From Kocuria sp. (GTDB lineage: Bacteria > Actinomycetota > Actinomycetes > Actinomycetales > Micrococcaceae), in assembly GCA_030454085.1 (NCBI GenBank), contig JAKDJD010000054.1, positions 1 through 13,595 on the forward strand: DNA of 13,595 nucleotides. Direction: 5' to 3'. Each line of letters begins with the position of its first letter. Position 1 is the stretch's first letter. Below are positions 1 to 6,447 of this stretch, in pieces. Both the position numbers and the translations under genes were made by a program. Below the pieces are notes generated by a model. That model saw nothing but the letters and a program-made list of their open reading frames with translations. It did no database searches and had not been told where the DNA came from.

Positions 1-127
1 ACCACGTGGGGGCCGCGGGGCCGGTAACCGCTTTGCGGGGGGGGCCCCCCCCCCGCCCACGGGGGGGTCGACGCCGCGCGAATCACCTCTCGGGAACGCG
101 GTTGATGATCCGCGGTCACCGGTCGGT
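1..127. other. Gene-free edge with G/C homopolymer block
   Basis: No plausible gene is visible here. Positions 37-44 are eight G, 45-54 are ten C, and 61-67 are seven G, so the block can fold back on itself. CCACGTGG (2-9) is a perfect palindrome. The protease gene ends at 128, so this is its downstream region. A weak CGCGG/CCGCG hairpin near 99-117 is the only terminator-like feature and has no T tract. Such homopolymers are unusual even in GC-rich genomes and may be sequencing or contig-end noise. Confidence 0.6.
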
Positions 128-874
128 TCACACGCCGGTCTGTTGCGAGATCCAGTCGAGGTGGTCGTTGAGGTTGGCGTAGTTGCTTCCGGCCTGGGTA
201 TCGGAGCCCGGGTCTGCGGAATCGCCGGTCGAGCACACTCCGACGATCTTGCCGTTGATGACCAACGGTCCGCCGGAATCGCCGTGATTCGAGGCGCCGT
301 CGTCGCCGCGGATATGGATCGCCTCGCCCTCGTAAGCATCCGTGGAGGTCCCGAGCACGTTCACCCCGGCCGTGTACAGCCAGTCGGGCTGACCCTGGTT
401 GGCGCGCAGGCCGTAGCCGAAGATGTCTCCGTGGTCACCGGGGCTGGGCGTGTATCCGTCGCCCACCTGGGCGTAGGAGCTGACCTCGTGCGGAGTCTCG
501 AGGTGGACCAGACCGACGTCACCGTTCGGTGAGTTGACCACACGATCGGAGGCCTCGGCCGGACCGGGGTTCGAGGTGTCGTTCGAGTAGTAGGCCTTCA
601 TGTCCTGCGAACCGTCGGTGCAGTGGCGAGCGGTCAGAATCCACTCGCTGTTGATGGCCTCACCGGTGCAGCCGAAAGTTCCCGATTCTCCCTCGGTCTG
701 GAAGGAAAGCTGGACAATATTGGGGCTGTTGGTGGGTTGGCCGCCCACAATGTAGTTGACCGGGTCACCGTCCGTGGCGGCCAGGGCGGGGGTCCCCGAA
801 ACCCCCAGTGCTATCGACGCGCCGATGATTCCCAGCGCTGAAGCTGCTCTCTTAAGGTGCTGAGGCTTTTTCAT
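128..874 (-). CDS. Secreted trypsin-like serine protease (S1 family)
   Basis: A 248-residue exported endopeptidase of the chymotrypsin/trypsin fold. Residues 1-33 form a classic signal peptide: MKK start, hydrophobic run, Ala-rich end (ALAA). An IVGG motif at residues 42-45 resembles the new N-terminus made by zymogen activation. The triad is visible: His84 in TARHC, Asp119 in NGDVGLVHL, and Ser200 in GDSGGPLV. Cys69 and Cys85 flank the His loop as in trypsins, but the usual Cys before the active Ser is absent, so Cys214 has no obvious partner. The frame is open up to 946, but a promoter (-35 at 952-957, -10 at 928-933) overlaps that longer start. The ATG at 874 has GGAG 8 nt upstream, so I use it. 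The natural substrate is unknown; a scavenging protease is the simplest guess. Confidence 0.9.
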   Translation of the reverse strand: MKKPQHLKRAASALGIIGASIALGVSGTPALAATDGDPVNYIVGGQPTNSPNIVQLSFQTEGESGTFGCTGEAINSEWILTARHCTDGSQDMKAYYSNDTSNPGPAEASDRVVNSPNGDVGLVHLETPHEVSSYAQVGDGYTPSPGDHGDIFGYGLRANQGQPDWLYTAGVNVLGTSTDAYEGEAIHIRGDDGASNHGDSGGPLVINGKIVGVCSTGDSADPGSDTQAGSNYANLNDHLDWISQQTGV

Positions 875-882
875 TGACTGAA

Positions 883-886
883 CTCC
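883..886 (-). promoter_or_regulatory. Ribosome binding site of the S1 protease
   Basis: GGAG on the minus strand lies 8 nt before the ATG at 874. It decides the start in favour of the MKK signal peptide over the upstream in-frame ATG at 946. Confidence 0.7.
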
Positions 887-927
887 ATAGAGCCACGGCC
901 CAAACTGTTTTCGAGCCTGGTCGACCC

Positions 928-957
928 AATGTAAGTCACGTCTCATAATTCGGTCAA
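928..957 (-). promoter_or_regulatory. Promoter of the S1 protease
   Basis: On the minus strand TTGACC (952-957) and TACATT (928-933) are separated by 18 bp, a good sigma-70-type match. Predicted transcription starts near 921, giving a leader of about 47 nt that carries the GGAG site. It lies in an AT-rich pocket that stands out from the GC-rich surroundings. Confidence 0.6.
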
Positions 958-990
958 TGAATATTCAAAAATGAATACCCGTGACGGATA
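958..990. promoter_or_regulatory. Overlapping palindromes just upstream of the protease promoter
   Basis: TGAATATTCA (958-967) is a perfect 10-bp palindrome. It overlaps a second inverted repeat, TATTCA-aaaa-TGAATA (962-977). A third, TACCCGT-g-ACGGATA (976-990), is palindromic except at one symmetric pair. They abut the upstream edge of the -35 box at 952-957, a usual place for an activator or repressor site. No regulator gene is in the window, so the binding protein is unknown. Confidence 0.35.
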
Positions 991-1028
991 CTGAGATTCC
1001 CGCAGAGTATTTTGGTGAAAATTTTATT

Positions 1029-1895
1029 CTAATTGGAAAGTTTTGCCGTCCGGGTTGAACGTCCGGGGTCGTCGTCCGTCGTTGCGCTGTCGGGAGTGTG
1101 CCGCAGCGGCGCCGACCCATCCGACCGCAACGACAATGGCGCATCCTGGGGAGTCATGCCCTTGGGGCCGTCGGTGCATATTCCACCCACACCCCAGCGG
1201 GCGAGCCTGGCGGCGCGGCGCGGACTGTTGACCGTCCATGTGTTGACGCCGAATCCTTCTGCTCTGATCAATTTCACGATTTTTCGGGTGAGTTCACGGT
1301 GGTGCGGGTGGATGAATTCGGCGCCGGTCGCCCATGCGGCATTGCGCCATACGCTGTGGCGTTTCAAGGGGGCGAATCGGCTGCGTTCGAACAAGCACCC
1401 CAATCGCAGTTGGGGCGCGGCCAGGTGCAACGCGGCGAGAATCCGATGATTGAAGGAGGAAATGATCACCCGATTTTTCAGTGAATCTGGGTCGAGGCGA
1501 TTCAATCCGCGGATCAGGGTGTCGATGTAATCGTCAATTCGCTCCGGCGTGGGATCGGAGAGTTTGAGTTCGACATTTGCGCTCAGTCCGGTCTGGTTCA
1601 TCAGGTCGACGAGGTTGGCGAGCGTGGGAACCCGGCTGTTCGCGTAGCGCGCGGAGAACCAGCGACCGACGTCGATTCCTGGAAGGTCTTCGGACTTGGA
1701 CGTGCTCACGCGCGCCGACGTCCGACCGGTCCGACGGAAGGAGGCATCGTGCACCAGGACGACGGTGCCGTCTTCGAGCATGTCCGCGTCCGTCTCGATC
1801 CATGTGAATCCCGCATCCACGGCCGACTCGAAGGCCGCCATGGTGTTTTCGGGTGCTTTCGAGGAGTGGCCGCGATGGGCGATCAAGAAGCTCAC
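1029..1895 (-). CDS. Glycerophosphodiester phosphodiesterase (GDPD family)
   Basis: Hydrolyses glycerophosphodiesters from phospholipid turnover to sn-glycerol 3-phosphate and an alcohol. With the GTG start at 1895 it has 288 residues and no signal peptide, so it should be cytoplasmic like UgpQ. Motifs: HRG at residues 7-9 with the catalytic His7, APENT following, metal-binding Glu34 and Asp36 in ETDAD, the second catalytic His49 in VHD, VELK (Glu109, Lys111), NTWTVN around Trp220, and the closing TDGP near 241-244. The frame is open to ATG codons at 1973 and 1970, but those add 25-26 non-family residues and would leave 5 bp to the divergent gene. AGGA sits 7 nt before GTG 1895 and 4 nt before GTG 1898. 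The last 40 or so residues are polar and look disordered. Confidence 0.88.
   Translation of the reverse strand: MSFLIAHRGHSSKAPENTMAAFESAVDAGFTWIETDADMLEDGTVVLVHDASFRRTGRTSARVSTSKSEDLPGIDVGRWFSARYANSRVPTLANLVDLMNQTGLSANVELKLSDPTPERIDDYIDTLIRGLNRLDPDSLKNRVIISSFNHRILAALHLAAPQLRLGCLFERSRFAPLKRHSVWRNAAWATGAEFIHPHHRELTRKIVKLIRAEGFGVNTWTVNSPRRAARLARWGVGGICTDGPKGMTPQDAPLSLRSDGSAPLRHTPDSATTDDDPGRSTRTAKLSN
1282..1302. repeat. 21-bp direct repeat, copy inside the GDPD gene
   Basis: Partner of 1945-1965, 663 bp away. The only difference makes the core GTGAGTTCAC, breaking the palindrome at one base. Read on the minus strand it encodes HRELTRK within GDPD. The upstream copy also spells HRELTRK in the same frame, because the spacing is a multiple of three. 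Confidence 0.5.
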
Positions 1896-1902
1896 CACTT
1901 CA

Positions 1903-1906
1903 TCCT
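1903..1906 (-). promoter_or_regulatory. Ribosome binding site choosing the GDPD start
   Basis: AGGA on the minus strand precedes two consecutive GTG codons (1898 and 1895). Spacing to the second is 7 nt, and the protein then begins directly before the conserved AHRG motif, as in short cytoplasmic GDPDs. Confidence 0.55.
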
Positions 1907-1944
1907 GGCAGAGATGTGTGGCGCGCCGGTAAACAATGGTCCTC

Positions 1945-1965
1945 TTTCGGGTGAGCTCACGGTGG
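1945..1965. repeat. 21-bp direct repeat, intergenic copy (contains GTGAGCTCAC)
   Basis: Positions 1945-1965 match 1282-1302 at 20 of 21 bases on the same strand. The core GTGAGCTCAC (1951-1960) is a perfect palindrome in this copy, placed between the divergent GDPD and fructosamine-kinase genes. It could be a regulatory site or the trace of a local duplication. Confidence 0.5.
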
Positions 1966-1978
1966 GACATCATGAAGT

Positions 1979-2734
1979 ATGGAGTTTTTCGCGAAGCACA
2001 CGACGGGTCGGCCTGCTGATTGGGAAAAAGCCGGATTGGACTGGCTCACCGACGCCGAGGAGAGCGGCGGGGTCAGGATCTGCCGGGTGCTCGGCGTCGA
2101 GGAGGACGGACTTCGGCTCGAGATGATCCGTGAGTCGTCGCCGTCGAAAGCCTCGGCCCGGGCCTTCGGGCAGGGGCTGGCCATGATGCACGATGCCGGC
2201 GCTCCCGCCTGGGGCGCGGGCCCTCCCGGGTGGGAGGGGGACGGCTACCAGGGTCCGGCGGCTCAGCAGCTGCCGCTTCCTCTCGGAGAATTCGACGGGT
2301 GGGGAGAGATGTTCGCCAGGTTGCGGGTCGAGCCGCTGGTCCGGGAGACCGCGGGGTTCTCCGGTGAGGACCGCAAGCTCTTCGGTCGTCTGTGCGAGAG
2401 GCTCGCTGGCGGCGTGTTTGACGACGACGACTCGCCGTGTCGCCTGCACGGCGACCTGTGGGCCGGGAATGTCTTGTGGTCAGGAGACGAGGCGGTCCTG
2501 ATCGATCCCACACCCTATGGCGGGCATCGGGAGGATGACCTGGCTGCGCTGGACATGTTCGGTGCCCCGCATCTGGGCGAGATCATCAAGGGTTACGACG
2601 AGGCCCGCCCGCTCGAGGCGGGATGGCAGGAGCGCGTGGATCTGCATCAGCTCCACCTGATCCTGTTGCACGCCGCACTGTTCGGTGGAGGATACGGGCG
2701 CCGAGCCGTCGAAGCCGCGCGTCGCTACGTGTAA
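1979..2734 (+). CDS. Fructosamine kinase-like phosphotransferase, short form
   Basis: A 251-residue member of the fructosamine-3-kinase/aminoglycoside-phosphotransferase-like kinases, which phosphorylate protein-bound or free ketosamines and so help reverse glycation. The C-terminal lobe is clear: HGDLWAGN at 157-164 (catalytic Asp159, metal-binding Asn164), LIDP with metal-binding Asp176, YGGHREDDLA after it, and the family-typical QLHLILLHAALFGGGY near 224-239. The N-terminus starts at FFAKH (Lys6, probably the ATP-binding Lys), so the usual 30 or so residues with the glycine-rich strand are missing. A stop codon lies directly before the ATG, so the frame cannot extend. Divergent from GDPD. 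No strong Shine-Dalgarno; GGTGGG is about 12 nt upstream. Confidence 0.8.
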   Translation: MEFFAKHTTGRPADWEKAGLDWLTDAEESGGVRICRVLGVEEDGLRLEMIRESSPSKASARAFGQGLAMMHDAGAPAWGAGPPGWEGDGYQGPAAQQLPLPLGEFDGWGEMFARLRVEPLVRETAGFSGEDRKLFGRLCERLAGGVFDDDDSPCRLHGDLWAGNVLWSGDEAVLIDPTPYGGHREDDLAALDMFGAPHLGEIIKGYDEARPLEAGWQERVDLHQLHLILLHAALFGGGYGRRAVEAARRYV

Positions 2735-2749
2735 CCCCGCGTGATTCAC

Positions 2750-2820
2750 TGCGGTTCTCTGCCCGAGGTGGCAATGGCGTGCAGAAAATGACGTGAAAAC
2801 CGCATGGCGTTGCCACTTCG
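2750..2820 (+). repeat. Imperfect hairpin between the fructosamine kinase and ureohydrolase genes
   Basis: Arms 2764-2784 and 2800-2820 can pair at 19 of 21 positions, around a 15-nt A-rich loop (2785-2799). Three pairs are G-U wobbles when read as plus-strand RNA; they would be A-C mismatches on the other strand. A second inverted repeat, TGCGGTT (2750-2756) with AACCGCA (2798-2804), interleaves with it and would compete for the inner part of the right arm. It begins 16 nt after the kinase stop and has no T tract. It could end kinase transcripts or act in a long ureohydrolase leader. Confidence 0.5.
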
Positions 2821-2861
2821 CGGTGGCCCGTGGTCACTTGGCGGGTGAGCCGTGCGTCGAT

Positions 2862-2880
2862 ACAACTTTTGTTGCACAAT
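2862..2880 (+). promoter_or_regulatory. Candidate operator and -10 region of the ureohydrolase operon
   Basis: CAAC-tttt-GTTG (2863-2874) is a compact inverted repeat. It abuts CACAAT (2875-2880), a 4/6 match to a -10 box placed about 38 nt before the GTG start. No good -35 is visible 17 bp upstream (2852-2857), as is common for regulated promoters. Further ACAA motifs (2876-2879 and 2886-2889) follow. The regulator is not in the window. Confidence 0.35.
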
Positions 2881-2905
2881 GGGAAACAAGCCCGACTGTT
2901 CCTCC

Positions 2906-2911
2906 GGAAGG
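2906..2911 (+). promoter_or_regulatory. Ribosome binding site of the ureohydrolase
   Basis: GGAAGG ends directly before an in-frame ATG (2912) but sits 6 nt before GTG 2918. Correct spacing therefore selects the GTG. Confidence 0.65.
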
Positions 2912-2917
2912 ATGCAC

Positions 2918-3991
2918 GTGACCAGCGAAAACAAGCCCCAGGCCAAGCCCAGTTTCTCGGCCGACCCCGAACGCATTGTCGAGACCGATGCGAACGGTCG
3001 TTCGTTCGTGGGTCCCGTCAACGCCGCCCAGGTTCCGCGCTGGGCCGGTAACGGCACGTTTGCTCGGTTGCCGCGTCTGGACGAAGTGGGGGAGGCCGAC
3101 GTCGTCGTCGCGGGCATGCCCTGGGACACGGGAGTCTCCTACCGGCCCGGGGCCCGGTTCGGCCCGAATCACGTGCGCGAATCATCGCGTCTGCTCCGTC
3201 CGTTCAATCCCGCGCAGAACGTGTCGCCCTTCAAGAACACGCAGGTGGCCGACGCGGGCGACATCATCGGAAACCCCTTCGACATCGAGGACGCGCTCGG
3301 AGCCATGGAGGCCGGGGCATGTGAGCTGACCCAGCACGGAACCAAGCTCATAACGATCGGTGGCGACCACACCGTTGCCCTGCCCAATCTGAGGAACATG
3401 CACCGGCAACACGGACCGGTCGCACTGTTGCACTTCGATGCCCACCTGGATACCTGGGACACCTATTTTGGGGCCGAGTACACCCATGGGACGCCGTTCC
3501 GCCGGGCTTTCGAGGAAAATCTGATCGACACGGATGCGCTGTGCCACGTCGGCACCCGCGGTCCGCTCTACGGGACGCAGGATCTGGACGACGACGCCCG
3601 GTTCGGATTCGGCATTGTGTCCTCCGCGGACATCTACCGCCTCGGCGTGGACAAAGTGGTCGACCTCCTGCGCCAGCGAGTGGGCGACCGTCCCCTGTAC
3701 ATTTCCCTCGACATCGATGTTCTGGACCCGGCCCACGCGCCCGGGACCGGAACCCCCGAGGCCGGCGGGGCGACAAGTCGGGAGATCCTCGAGATCATTC
3801 GCGGGTTGCGGGGGCTCGACGTCGTCGGCGGTGAGGTCGTCGAGGTCGCACCCGCCTACGACCACGCGGAACTCACGGGAATCGCGGCGGCACACATCGT
3901 CTACGAATTCATCAGCCTCATGGCCCTGGGCAAGAACGCTCCGGCCGATGGCCCCGCGTACGGCGAGGCCAAGAACACGTACGGCAAGTAG
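2918..3991 (+). CDS. Agmatinase/guanidinobutyrase-family ureohydrolase
   Basis: A 357-residue binuclear Mn enzyme that releases urea from a guanidino compound, typically agmatine to putrescine or 4-guanidinobutyrate to GABA. The metal-binding motifs are intact: GGDHT at 148-152 (His151), DAHLD at 174-178, and SLDIDVLDP at 263-271. His190 in THGTPFRRA matches the substrate-binding loop of agmatinases. An N-terminal stretch of about 60 residues ([19 protein letters not shown]) is typical of actinobacterial and guanidinobutyrase-like members. I start at GTG 2918 because of the RBS spacing; the frame opens at 2852, but the extra residues are translated promoter. A PLP aminotransferase follows after 63 bp with no clear terminator, so the two are probably co-transcribed. 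The aminotransferase neighbour favours a guanidino acid substrate, but sequence alone does not decide. Confidence 0.88.
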   Translation: MTSENKPQAKPSFSADPERIVETDANGRSFVGPVNAAQVPRWAGNGTFARLPRLDEVGEADVVVAGMPWDTGVSYRPGARFGPNHVRESSRLLRPFNPAQNVSPFKNTQVADAGDIIGNPFDIEDALGAMEAGACELTQHGTKLITIGGDHTVALPNLRNMHRQHGPVALLHFDAHLDTWDTYFGAEYTHGTPFRRAFEENLIDTDALCHVGTRGPLYGTQDLDDDARFGFGIVSSADIYRLGVDKVVDLLRQRVGDRPLYISLDIDVLDPAHAPGTGTPEAGGATSREILEIIRGLRGLDVVGGEVVEVAPAYDHAELTGIAAAHIVYEFISLMALGKNAPADGPAYGEAKNTYGK

Positions 3992-4042
3992 GTCGCCCGC
4001 GGGCGCTCCGTCCGCGCACCCAGGTCACCCCCACTCGATTCG

Positions 4043-4048
4043 AAGGAG
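4043..4048 (+). promoter_or_regulatory. Strong ribosome binding site of the aminotransferase
   Basis: AAGGAG lies 6 nt before GTG 4055. It is the best Shine-Dalgarno match in the window and fixes the start in the 63-bp gap after the ureohydrolase stop. Confidence 0.75.
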
Positions 4049-4054
4049 ATTTAA

Positions 4055-5326
4055 GTGGTCAGCATTCAGGAACTCATGTCCGGAGCAACCGGCGCGGATG
4101 CGCGCCTGATGCAAGGATTCGCGACCAGGGCAGCGGGCTTTCGTCCCTCGCCCGTGCGCGACGTCTTCGAGGTCTCGATGCGGCCCGGCATCATCTCCTT
4201 GGCCGGCGGCAATCCCGACCTGGAGCTTCTGCCGCTGGACCGGTTGGGCCAGATGGCGTCGGAGATCATCGCCAAGGAAGGGCTTGAGGTTCTGCAGTAC
4301 GGCTCCGGCGCAGGGCTGGAAGAGCTGGCCGGGCTGGTGTGCGGGTTCATGGAATCGGAGGGGTCCCGTCCGAAACTGGACGAGATCCAGATGACCGCCG
4401 GCTCCCAGATGGGCCTGGACCTGGTGACCAAGCTGTTCACCGATCCGGGCGACGTCGTTCTCGCCGAAGGCCCCACGTACACGGGTGCCCTCGGCGTGTT
4501 CGAGGGCTACGAGGTCGAGGTCCAGCAGGTCGAGATGGACGAGCAGGGCCTCGTGCCGGACCAGGTGGAGGAGCGAATCAAGCAGCTTGCCGCCGAGGGC
4601 AAGAAGGTCAAGTTCCTCTATACGATCCCGAACTTCCAGAATCCGACCGGCGTGACCCTCGCCGATGAGCGACGTGCCGAGATCGTGCGGGTCTGCAGGG
4701 AGAACGACGTCCTGGTCGTCGAGGACAACCCCTACGGCCAGCTGGGCTTCGACGGCGAACGTCACCGTTCATTGCACTCCTACGATCCCGACGCCGTCAT
4801 CTACCTCGGCAGCTTCTCGAAAGTTTTCTCTCCGGGGGTTCGCGTGGGGTGGATGGTCGCGCCGCCGCGCGTCCGGAAGTTCCTGCAGATCGCGGGCGAG
4901 GCCGTGACGATCTGCCCGTCAGTGCTCTCCCAGCGACTGGTGCTCGGTTTCATGAGCGAAGGCATGTGGGAGCCTCACACGCGCAAAACCTCGACCCTCT
5001 ACCAGGAGCGGTGCGAAGCCGTACTGAGTGCGTGCGAGCAATACATGCCTGAAGGCACACAGTGGACCGTGCCCGAGGGCGGATTCTTCACGTGGCTGAC
5101 GCTGCCGGAAGGCGGCGCGGCCAACGCGGAGCAGGCCCTGCCGCGCGCCATCGATGCCGGTGTGGTCTTCGTCCCCGGCACGGCGTTCTACGACGATGCC
5201 GCCGCACACCGCGCCGGCAATCCACCCGCCGTTCCCTCGGGCGCACGCAACCTGCGTCTCGCCTTTTCCTCGGTGTCTCCCGAACGGCTCTCCGAGGGCG
5301 TCGAGAGGCTCGCGAAGGTTCTGTAG
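4055..5326 (+). CDS. PLP-dependent class I/II aminotransferase (2-aminoadipate aminotransferase/LysN-like)
   Basis: A 423-residue fold-type I aminotransferase without the GntR DNA-binding domain of MocR proteins. The cofactor Lys is Lys256 in SFSKVFSPGVRVGW. Other PLP contacts are Asn196 in NFQNPTG and Asp224 and Tyr227 in VVEDNPYGQL; LQYGSGAGLEELA near 80-92 is the N-terminal signature of the aminoadipate/valine-pyruvate group. A C-terminal NLRLAFS segment carries the Arg that usually binds the substrate carboxylate. Cytoplasmic. Translation starts at GTG with an excellent RBS, directly behind the ureohydrolase, so the products probably act in one pathway. If the ureohydrolase makes GABA or another omega-amino acid, this enzyme could remove its amino group. 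The family's substrate range is broad, so this remains inference; an amino acid with a long side chain is equally possible. Confidence 0.85.
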   Translation: MVSIQELMSGATGADARLMQGFATRAAGFRPSPVRDVFEVSMRPGIISLAGGNPDLELLPLDRLGQMASEIIAKEGLEVLQYGSGAGLEELAGLVCGFMESEGSRPKLDEIQMTAGSQMGLDLVTKLFTDPGDVVLAEGPTYTGALGVFEGYEVEVQQVEMDEQGLVPDQVEERIKQLAAEGKKVKFLYTIPNFQNPTGVTLADERRAEIVRVCRENDVLVVEDNPYGQLGFDGERHRSLHSYDPDAVIYLGSFSKVFSPGVRVGWMVAPPRVRKFLQIAGEAVTICPSVLSQRLVLGFMSEGMWEPHTRKTSTLYQERCEAVLSACEQYMPEGTQWTVPEGGFFTWLTLPEGGAANAEQALPRAIDAGVVFVPGTAFYDDAAAHRAGNPPAVPSGARNLRLAFSSVSPERLSEGVERLAKVL

Positions 5327-5426
5327 CGCTTTGGCCCGCCCGGATGGGTGCACCGCCCTCGTCGGGTGCCGGACCTCGGTCACCACCGAATCCGTCGATC
5401 CGAAGAACCGTTGCCCGGTCGCTCCG

Positions 5427-6356
5427 CTACACGGTGTCCGGCCCCGACTCGTTGGCGGCGGATCCGGAGGTCGCGGACTCGGCGTCAGGGGCCGGGTGTA
5501 GGGCCGAATACTGGGACCATGACCCTGCGTACAGGCGTCCGTGGAGCCCCGCCGCTTCCATGGCCACCAGGTTGTGGCATGCGGTGACGCCGGACCCGCA
5601 GTACACGATGGGTGAGGCGGTCCCGGTGTCGTCGATGGATCCCATGACACCTGCGTCCTCGAAGCGTTTCCGCAGCTGCGACGCCGAAAGGAACCGGCCG
5701 TCCGCGCCAATGTTCTTGGCGTGGAACACGTTCTCGGCGCCGGGAATGTGGCCGGCCCAGGCGTCCATGGGCTCGGTCTCGCCCCGATAGCGTTCGGGTG
5801 CTCTGGAATCGATGAGCGGCCGACCGCTCGTGCCCGCCGTTTCGGCCTCCTCCATCGATGCGGTCCATTCCGGATTCACGGGGGTTCGGGTGAAACTCCC
5901 CGGGTCGGCCGGGACCACATCTGCCGACCCCACGACCAGCGACTCATGGCCGAATGCCTCGACCCAGGCCTGGATTCCGCCGTCGAGAACCATCGCCGCA
6001 TGGCCAGTGGCGCGAAGCAGCCACACGAGGCGCGAGGCCGAGGCTCCGGAGGCATCGTCGTACGCGATGACGACGCTATCGTCGTCGATGCCGGCCGCTT
6101 CCATCCCTACCGCGAAGGTTTCAGCGTCGGGGAGTGGGTGGCGGCCGGTTTCTGCGGTGCCGGGCGCGGCGAGCACGGTGTCGAGGTCGACGAACGCCGC
6201 GCCCGGAACATGCCCCGAGCGGTATTCATCCAGTCCGGGGTGCCCGTTCAGGTACCAGCGGACGTCGGCAACCCGAACGGAGACATCCGGCCTCTCGATC
6301 AGCTCGGCGGCCTGGTCGACGGCGATGATCCACGGAAATTCTGAAGTTGATGCCAT
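5427..6356 (-). CDS. 3-mercaptopyruvate/thiosulfate sulfurtransferase (tandem rhodanese)
   Basis: A 309-residue protein of two rhodanese domains. It transfers sulfane sulfur from 3-mercaptopyruvate or thiosulfate to a thiophilic acceptor, in cysteine breakdown or cyanide detoxification. The C-terminal domain carries the catalytic Cys253 in CGSGVTA; this loop is closer to mercaptopyruvate than to thiosulfate sulfurtransferases (CRKGVT). The N-terminal domain is inactive, as usual, with YDDASGASASR (about 99-109) where the loop would be. Conserved rhodanese elements VADVRWYL, GHVPGA, LIDSRAPERY and GHIPGA are present. Cytoplasmic; the last 20 residues are low complexity. No Shine-Dalgarno precedes the ATG, but TAGATT ends 6 nt before it, so the mRNA is probably leaderless. 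It converges on the aminotransferase, with no clear terminator in the 100-bp gap. Confidence 0.9.
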   Translation of the reverse strand: MASTSEFPWIIAVDQAAELIERPDVSVRVADVRWYLNGHPGLDEYRSGHVPGAAFVDLDTVLAAPGTAETGRHPLPDAETFAVGMEAAGIDDDSVVIAYDDASGASASRLVWLLRATGHAAMVLDGGIQAWVEAFGHESLVVGSADVVPADPGSFTRTPVNPEWTASMEEAETAGTSGRPLIDSRAPERYRGETEPMDAWAGHIPGAENVFHAKNIGADGRFLSASQLRKRFEDAGVMGSIDDTGTASPIVYCGSGVTACHNLVAMEAAGLHGRLYAGSWSQYSALHPAPDAESATSGSAANESGPDTV

Positions 6357-6362
6357 GGCACC

Positions 6363-6393
6363 AATCTAGTCCGACATCTCTCGTCCGATGTCG
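6363..6393 (-). promoter_or_regulatory. Leaderless promoter of the sulfurtransferase with an inverted repeat
   Basis: Minus-strand TAGATT (6363-6368) ends 6 nt before the ATG at 6356, which places the transcription start at or next to the start codon. Directly upstream, CGACATC (6372-6378) and GATGTCG (6387-6393) form a perfect 7-bp inverted repeat with an 8-bp gap. It covers the -35/-10 spacer, a position suited to a repressor or MerR-like site. No good -35 is visible. Confidence 0.45.
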
Positions 6394-6428
6394 TCTCGCG
6401 TGCCGAGGCGGCATCTTCCTGCGAGAGC

Positions 6429-6445
6429 GGCCGGTTGTCCGGGCC
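6429..6445 (-). terminator. GC-rich hairpin after the lytic transglycosylase
   Basis: GGCCGG pairs with CCGG(g)CC across a TTGT loop, directly past the minus-strand stop at 6448. There is no T tract, so intrinsic termination is uncertain. Confidence 0.35.
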
Positions 6446-6447
6446 GG

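Noticed and set aside
1899..1978. Frameshifted missing N-terminus of the fructosamine kinase
   Set aside because: None of the three plus frames before 1979 shows the glycine-rich strand or a recognisable kinase N-lobe, so a simple frameshift does not explain the short form.
2750..2917. Guanidine (ykkC-class) riboswitch before the ureohydrolase
   Set aside because: The context and the pseudoknot-like pairing made it tempting, but I find none of the conserved guanidine-I, -II or -III core sequences.
3994..4005. 12-bp palindrome CGCCCGCGGGCG after the ureohydrolase stop, as a terminator
   Set aside because: After a minimal loop only four pairs remain and no T tract follows. The next gene's RBS is close, so read-through is more likely.
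5327..5426. Bidirectional terminator between the convergent aminotransferase and sulfurtransferase genes
   Set aside because: Only short, weak inverted repeats (for example GGTGCACC) and no T or A tract are visible.
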